A stretch of DNA of 64,000 nt from Mesorhizobium sp. AR10 (lineage in GTDB: Bacteria; Pseudomonadota; Alphaproteobacteria; Rhizobiales; Rhizobiaceae). A program made the position numbers and the translations under genes. The notes under the pieces were generated by a model. That model was not told the origin of the DNA. It searched no databases and was given only the letters and a program-made list of their open reading frames with translations. Numbering within the stretch: the stretch's first letter is position 1; every line of letters starts with the position of its first letter. The stretch covers positions 4,814,001 to 4,878,000 of the forward strand of contig NZ_CP080524.1 in NCBI RefSeq assembly GCF_024746795.1, in the 5' to 3' direction. This document shows, piece after piece, positions 60,695 to 64,000 of the stretch.

Positions 60695-60762
60695 CTTCGT
60701 CATCCTAGGGCGGAGCAGGAGCGCAGCGACGTCGCGGAGACCCTAGGATCCATGCCGTGACT
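60695..60762. repeat. Second intergenic repeat family, copy 3
   Basis: CTTCGTCATCCTAGGGCGGA ... GACCCTAGGATCCATGCCGT, same orientation as copy 1. Confidence 0.7.
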
Positions 60763-60838
60763 TTCGAGCCAGTCTCGACAGTCGCCAAGCTCACACCGGG
60801 ACGCTACCTTCGCAGCAGCATAAAACAGGGCCATCGCC

Positions 60839-61219
60839 GTGACCGACCTCGCCGACATCTACCGCGCCTACATCGCCTGCCTGAACCGGCAGGACTGGCC
60901 GCAGCTTGGACAATTCGTCGATGACGGCGCGATCCATAATAGCCGGCGCTTCGGCCTATCGGGTTATCGCGCCATGCTGGAGCAGGACTTCGATGAAATC
61001 CCGGACCTTCATTTCAACATCCAGATGCTGATTTCCGATCCGCCCTATATCGCGAGCCGGCTCGCCTTCGACTGCACGCCAAAGGGAATGTTCCTCGGCC
61101 TCCCCGTCAACGGCAAGCGCGTGTCCTTCGCGGAGAATGTGATCTACCAATTCCGCGACGCGAAGATCGTCGAGGTGTGGTCGATCGTCGACAAGGCGGC
61201 GATCGAGGCTCAGCTCTAA
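60839..61219 (+). CDS. SnoaL-like (ester cyclase) protein
   Basis: 126 residues starting at GTG. The NTF2-like fold is seen in IYRAYIACLNRQDWPQLGQF, MLEQDFDEIPDLHFNIQMLI and KRVSFAENVIYQFRDAKIVE then VWSIVDKAAIEAQL. These single-domain proteins act as hydrolases, isomerases or cyclases on small molecules; no substrate can be named. First host gene right of the prophage. Confidence 0.87.
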   Translation: MTDLADIYRAYIACLNRQDWPQLGQFVDDGAIHNSRRFGLSGYRAMLEQDFDEIPDLHFNIQMLISDPPYIASRLAFDCTPKGMFLGLPVNGKRVSFAENVIYQFRDAKIVEVWSIVDKAAIEAQL

Positions 61220-61376
61220 GGGTCAAAACCCAATCACTGCGAACGACCGAACCCGACCCAATGCGGTCCTTCAGTTGCTGGTGTCGCTTGCTGGAGCTGA
61301 GTTGGTCAGTCGGAGGCCAATGGTATAACATAGACGCTCGAACGAGCAGCGCATGCCAAGTACCCTGGGGAATGCC

Positions 61377-61709
61377 ATGCGAAGGTTCATTGTCACGGCA
61401 GTGTGTGTCGCCGCCTCAGCATCGGCCAGCGCCCATGACTGGTACGAAGACAGGGTTGACCCGCAGACGAGATTCAAGTGTTGCGGTGGTTCCGATTGCC
61501 GCGCCATACCTCGGTCTTCGGTGCAGTCCAGGATCGACGGCGGCTACATTTACCTGCCGCATGGCTTCAACATCCCACGCAGCCGCGTACAGGAATCCGA
61601 AGACAACCAATACCATATCTGCGAGGGCACCTACGTCGTAACCAATCATCTGTATCTGCGTTGCTTTTTCGCGCCTCGGGTCAAGGTCTCCCTGCTTCTC
61701 CCACGCTAA
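61377..61709 (+). CDS. Small secreted cysteine-containing protein
   Basis: 110 residues. Signal peptide (MRRFIVTAVCVAASASASA) then a mature part with FKCCGGSDCRAIPRSSV and YHICEGTYVVTNHLYLRCFF: five or six cysteines, likely disulfides. Similar periplasmic proteins occur in Rhizobiales. The usual end near CFFAP is extended by about eleven residues. ATG 61377 chosen so that the signal peptide is N-terminal. Confidence 0.75.
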   Translation: MRRFIVTAVCVAASASASAHDWYEDRVDPQTRFKCCGGSDCRAIPRSSVQSRIDGGYIYLPHGFNIPRSRVQESEDNQYHICEGTYVVTNHLYLRCFFAPRVKVSLLLPR

Positions 61710-61831
61710 GGTAAAATACCGGGCTCGCTGCCCTGAACGGACGTTCGCGTTCGCTACACGCTTCGCCGTCTCGAGCTCGAACGGGTCGACGCACCCGGCT
61801 CGATGCGATAGGCTCGGCTGGAGCCTCGGCG

Positions 61832-62641
61832 ATGACGACAAACAAGCATACGTACGCGTTCAAGAATGCGCTCGATGCCCAGCGCGAGCGTTTGAGGACC
61901 CTTGAGACGCTGTTCGACCCGGGCACCATCCGCTGCCTCGAGGCGCGCGGCGTGGGGCCGGGCTGGCGCTGCGCGGAGGTGGGTGCCGGCGGCGGCTCGA
62001 TTGCCGCTTGGCTGTGCCACCGCGTCGCTCCCCAGGGGTCCGTGCTCGCTACCGACCTCGACACGACGGTGCTGCGCGAGCTCGCGCACCCGAACCTCGA
62101 GGTTCGCGTCCACGACCTGCTCACCGACGACCTGCCCAGGGGCGAGTTCGATCTCATCCATCTGCGCTTGGTCCTGGCGTGGCTGGGCGATCCCCGCTCC
62201 GTGCTGCCGCGGCTGATCGGCGCTCTCAGGCCGGGCGGCTGGATCGTCGCCGAGGAGATGGACTTCGCGTCGGCGGGAACCGATCCCAGGATGGAGCCCG
62301 GGGCGAGCGCGTTGTTCACACGCGCCATACAGGAGCACCATGCGCTGCTGGCGGCGCAGAACCGCTTCGACCCGTTCTACGGCCGCCGCGTTGCCGGTGA
62401 CCTCGCCGACGCCGGTCTCGCGGAGGTCGGATGCCAGGGCCGGACGACGATGTGGCGCGGGGGCGAAGCCGGTGGCCGCATCTGGCGGCTCACCTTGGCG
62501 CAGCTGCGCGAGCCGATGATTGCCGCAGGGCGCATGACGGCGTCCGAAATCGACGAGGCGATGGCGCTATGCGACGACCCGCGCCTGAGCACGCTGGCGC
62601 CGGTTGTGATGGCGGCCTGGGGCCGGCGCGCGGTCGCGTAG
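61832..62641 (+). CDS. Class I SAM-dependent methyltransferase
   Basis: 269 residues with the Rossmann SAM site CAEVGAGGGSIAAWLC (motif I), VLATDLDTTVLRELAH (motif II), HDLLTDDLPRGEFDLIHLRL (post-II) and LRPGGWIVAEEMDF (motif IV). The N-terminus is short and polar; the C-terminal half has substrate helices of no known specificity. Synonymous base use looks more GC-skewed (CGC/GCG/GAG runs) than its neighbours, hinting at transfer. Confidence 0.9.
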   Translation: MTTNKHTYAFKNALDAQRERLRTLETLFDPGTIRCLEARGVGPGWRCAEVGAGGGSIAAWLCHRVAPQGSVLATDLDTTVLRELAHPNLEVRVHDLLTDDLPRGEFDLIHLRLVLAWLGDPRSVLPRLIGALRPGGWIVAEEMDFASAGTDPRMEPGASALFTRAIQEHHALLAAQNRFDPFYGRRVAGDLADAGLAEVGCQGRTTMWRGGEAGGRIWRLTLAQLREPMIAAGRMTASEIDEAMALCDDPRLSTLAPVVMAAWGRRAVA

Positions 62642-62645
62642 CATC

Positions 62646-63185
62646 CTACGATCTTGCTGATTGCAACCCGCTCACGGCGAGTGGAAGAGGTTGATCCGAT
62701 GCGGAAGTTCGCGAAGTCTTCCCTGCAGGACGACGCTCCAGAATCACCAGCCGTCGCACCGGTCGCCGCATGAAAAAGGAGAGGATGCACACCAGGCTTC
62801 CCATCAGATGGTTGCGTCGCACCTTCACGGGCGCCGCCCGCGCCTCGATTTGTCTAAAGCCCCAACGTGCATAGGTGCCGGCATTGGCCTCGGCCGTGAT
62901 CATCCAGACGGGCTGCCGTTCTTCGGCAAACAGCGCATCGATCAACCGCGAAGCGATGCCATGACCGCGCGCCTCCCTGGTCACCACGAGCGATCCGAGT
63001 TCGCGCGAGCCGTCAGTGTGTTTGCGCATCTGCACCGCGCCGATGATGCTGCCTCCCGTCACCGCAACCAGGAAATTCTGCCAATGGAGACCGTTCGGGT
63101 TCAGGCGCTCAGAATGCACCAATGCGCGAATTGCCTGCTGATCCCGCTCCGTCGCGCGACGAATGATAATAGCCAACTGGTCCAT
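62646..63185 (-). CDS. GNAT family N-acetyltransferase
   Basis: 179 residues. Motif A is ELGSLVVTREARGHGIASRL (R/Q-x-x-G-x-G/A), with ITAEANAGTYARWGFRQIEA as motif B. The start at 63185 has AGGAGG eight bases upstream; the longer frame to 63251 is not needed. The last 35 residues (after LVILERRPAGK) look unpatterned and may be an extended end. Target unknown. Convergent with the methyltransferase gene with a four-base gap. Confidence 0.88.
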   Translation of the reverse strand: MDQLAIIIRRATERDQQAIRALVHSERLNPNGLHWQNFLVAVTGGSIIGAVQMRKHTDGSRELGSLVVTREARGHGIASRLIDALFAEERQPVWMITAEANAGTYARWGFRQIEARAAPVKVRRNHLMGSLVCILSFFMRRPVRRLVILERRPAGKTSRTSASDQPLPLAVSGLQSARS

Positions 63186-63353
63186 GCATGACGCCTCCTG
63201 CGCAGCGATCTGATCGGCGGCAGAAGGTTGCAAGAGGTGTGTTTCCAGCAAATGTCGTTACGGCCGGGCCCGTGTTTCTGCCGGTTGTGAAAGGTTTCCA
63301 CCTGCTCCGCCGGCAGTCATGCTCTTCGGGGTGGAGGCCGTGGTCGTGCTTGG

Positions 63354-63710
63354 CTAGCGGATTGGGGTCAGCGTCTCCCTGCCGATCCCTCCACCGTGGT
63401 AGTCGTCGATAAAGGTGCCCTGCAGACTGCCGTCGCCGGAGATTTCGTAGATGACCAGCCCGACTTTGCCGTGCACGAGGTAGGCCGCCGTCAAGGTCGT
63501 TCCCTTCACCATGCAGATGCCCGAAAACCCGTCACTGAAGGTGATGCGACAGGTGTTGTCGGCGGTCATCTCGATATCTGCCGAACCCGCATATGCCACC
63601 CCCTTGGTGTCAGTGCCCGCCATGCGGTAGTGGCCGCCAACGTCCCCGGCCGCGGCCGTGGTGCACCAGGCGGCTATCAAGGCGGCAAATCCAACAATTC
63701 TGCTGGCCAT
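63354..63710 (-). CDS. Secreted hypothetical protein
   Basis: 118 residues: signal peptide (MASRIVGFAALIAAWCTTAA, cut after AAA), then a beta-rich mature part (GGHYRMAGTDTKGVAYAGSA; CRITFSDGFSGICMVKGTTL; YEISGDGSLQGTFIDDYHGG). The repeating strand-turn look and Gly/Asp content suggest a lipocalin-like or small beta-barrel. Start at 63710 has GGGAGG six bases upstream. No known function. Confidence 0.75.
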   Translation of the reverse strand: MASRIVGFAALIAAWCTTAAAGDVGGHYRMAGTDTKGVAYAGSADIEMTADNTCRITFSDGFSGICMVKGTTLTAAYLVHGKVGLVIYEISGDGSLQGTFIDDYHGGGIGRETLTPIR

Positions 63711-63770
63711 CGACAACCTCCCTGATCATCGACAAAGCACATGCCAGTCCCGGCTATCCGGGACGGCAAC

Positions 63771-64000
63771 CTAGGAACCGGCGCTTTGCCTGGTCGTGCT
63801 GCTGTTAGAAGACATCGGGCCAAGGTACTCCTCGGAAGGCAAGCACTGCATCCTGACGCCAACGATATCGTCCCACCCGTTGGTTATGATGTCCCTCGCC
63901 TTCTCCTGGTCCTTGAGTGTTGGAAAGACCGGGGCGACATCGTCCCGTTTGAGGTTGGGCTGTCGGGGGGCTTTCAGCGCGGCGAACTGTGTCTCGTCTG
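63771..64000 (-). CDS. Hypothetical protein (C-terminal part)
   Basis: The frame is open from the right edge to TAG at 63771-63773, about 76 residues: ETQFAALKAPRQPNLKRDDV, KDQEKARDIITNGWDDIVGV, then a Ser/Thr-rich end. The start is beyond the window. No domain recognised. Confidence 0.55.
   Translation of the reverse strand, partial: DETQFAALKAPRQPNLKRDDVAPVFPTLKDQEKARDIITNGWDDIVGVRMQCLPSEEYLGPMSSNSSTTRQSAGS

Larger units (their letters stand above)
60424..60838. other. Prophage boundary region, repeats only
   Basis: 415 bases without a gene. It holds two copies of the CCTAGGAT-type repeat (60531-60599 and 60695-60762) in opposite orientation, and otherwise nothing I recognise. No tRNA or attachment core was seen. 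Confidence 0.6.

Noticed and set aside
60424..60838. Prophage attachment site or tRNA at the right border
   Set aside because: No tRNA-like structure or sequence repeated at the left border was found; only the CCTAGGAT repeats.

Overview
The window is high-GC alphaproteobacterial chromosome, most likely Mesorhizobium or a close Rhizobiales relative. The evidence is gene content and layout: metC divergent from an aapJQMP general amino-acid ABC operon, an HWE-type histidine kinase, GGAAC-type alternative-sigma promoters of the rhizobial general stress response, and many intergenic palindromic repeats. No rRNA, tRNA, CRISPR array or integrase was recognised.

Positions 1-21000 are ordinary host chromosome. 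In order they hold a DoxX-family 3' end, polyphosphate enzymes ppk-ppx, a zf-CHCC protein, an FAD monooxygenase, the aap operon, metC, an ECF sigma gene with a DUF4142 protein and a cupredoxin, a glyA-like/substrate-binding/LysR cluster, an enoyl-CoA hydratase divergent from a TetR regulator, and an anion transporter.

Positions 21100-30300 are a run of small stress-type genes: glycine-rich secreted, RHH, DUF3309, YflT/glycine-zipper, DUF982, tiny membrane, DUF883-like, DUF3606 and GFA proteins, around an HWE kinase. I find eight GGAAC-N16/17-NNTT motifs here, each correctly oriented and close upstream of one of these genes. The segment therefore looks like a physical island of the EcfG/PhyR general stress regulon.

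Positions 32933-60423 are a degenerate T7-like (podovirus-type) prophage on the minus strand. Read right to left it has a truncated terminase, DUF2833-like protein, portal, Bbp19-like protein, scaffold, capsid, tail tubes A and B, internal virion proteins, tail fibre, endolysin and a spanin/holin cassette. Integrase, replication genes and the terminase ATPase half are missing. It is full of passengers: three glycosyltransferases and a CatB-type acetyltransferase between endolysin and tail fibre; a retropepsin-like plus possible HEPN gene pair inside a truncated internal virion gene; an IS5-type element inside a palindromic repeat; a remnant HNH-like toxin tip, SUKH-immunity gene and second tip-like ORF next to a duplicated piece of the internal virion gene; an acyltransferase-3 gene between two palindromic repeats; and a GYD-domain gene between two copies of the DUF2833 5' end.

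Positions 60839-64000 return to host genes: SnoaL-like, secreted, methyltransferase, GNAT and secreted proteins, and a partial unknown. The most unusual parts are the toxin/immunity remnant joined to a phage ejection-protein fragment, the 41.4-42.6 kb cassette, and the stress-promoter island.
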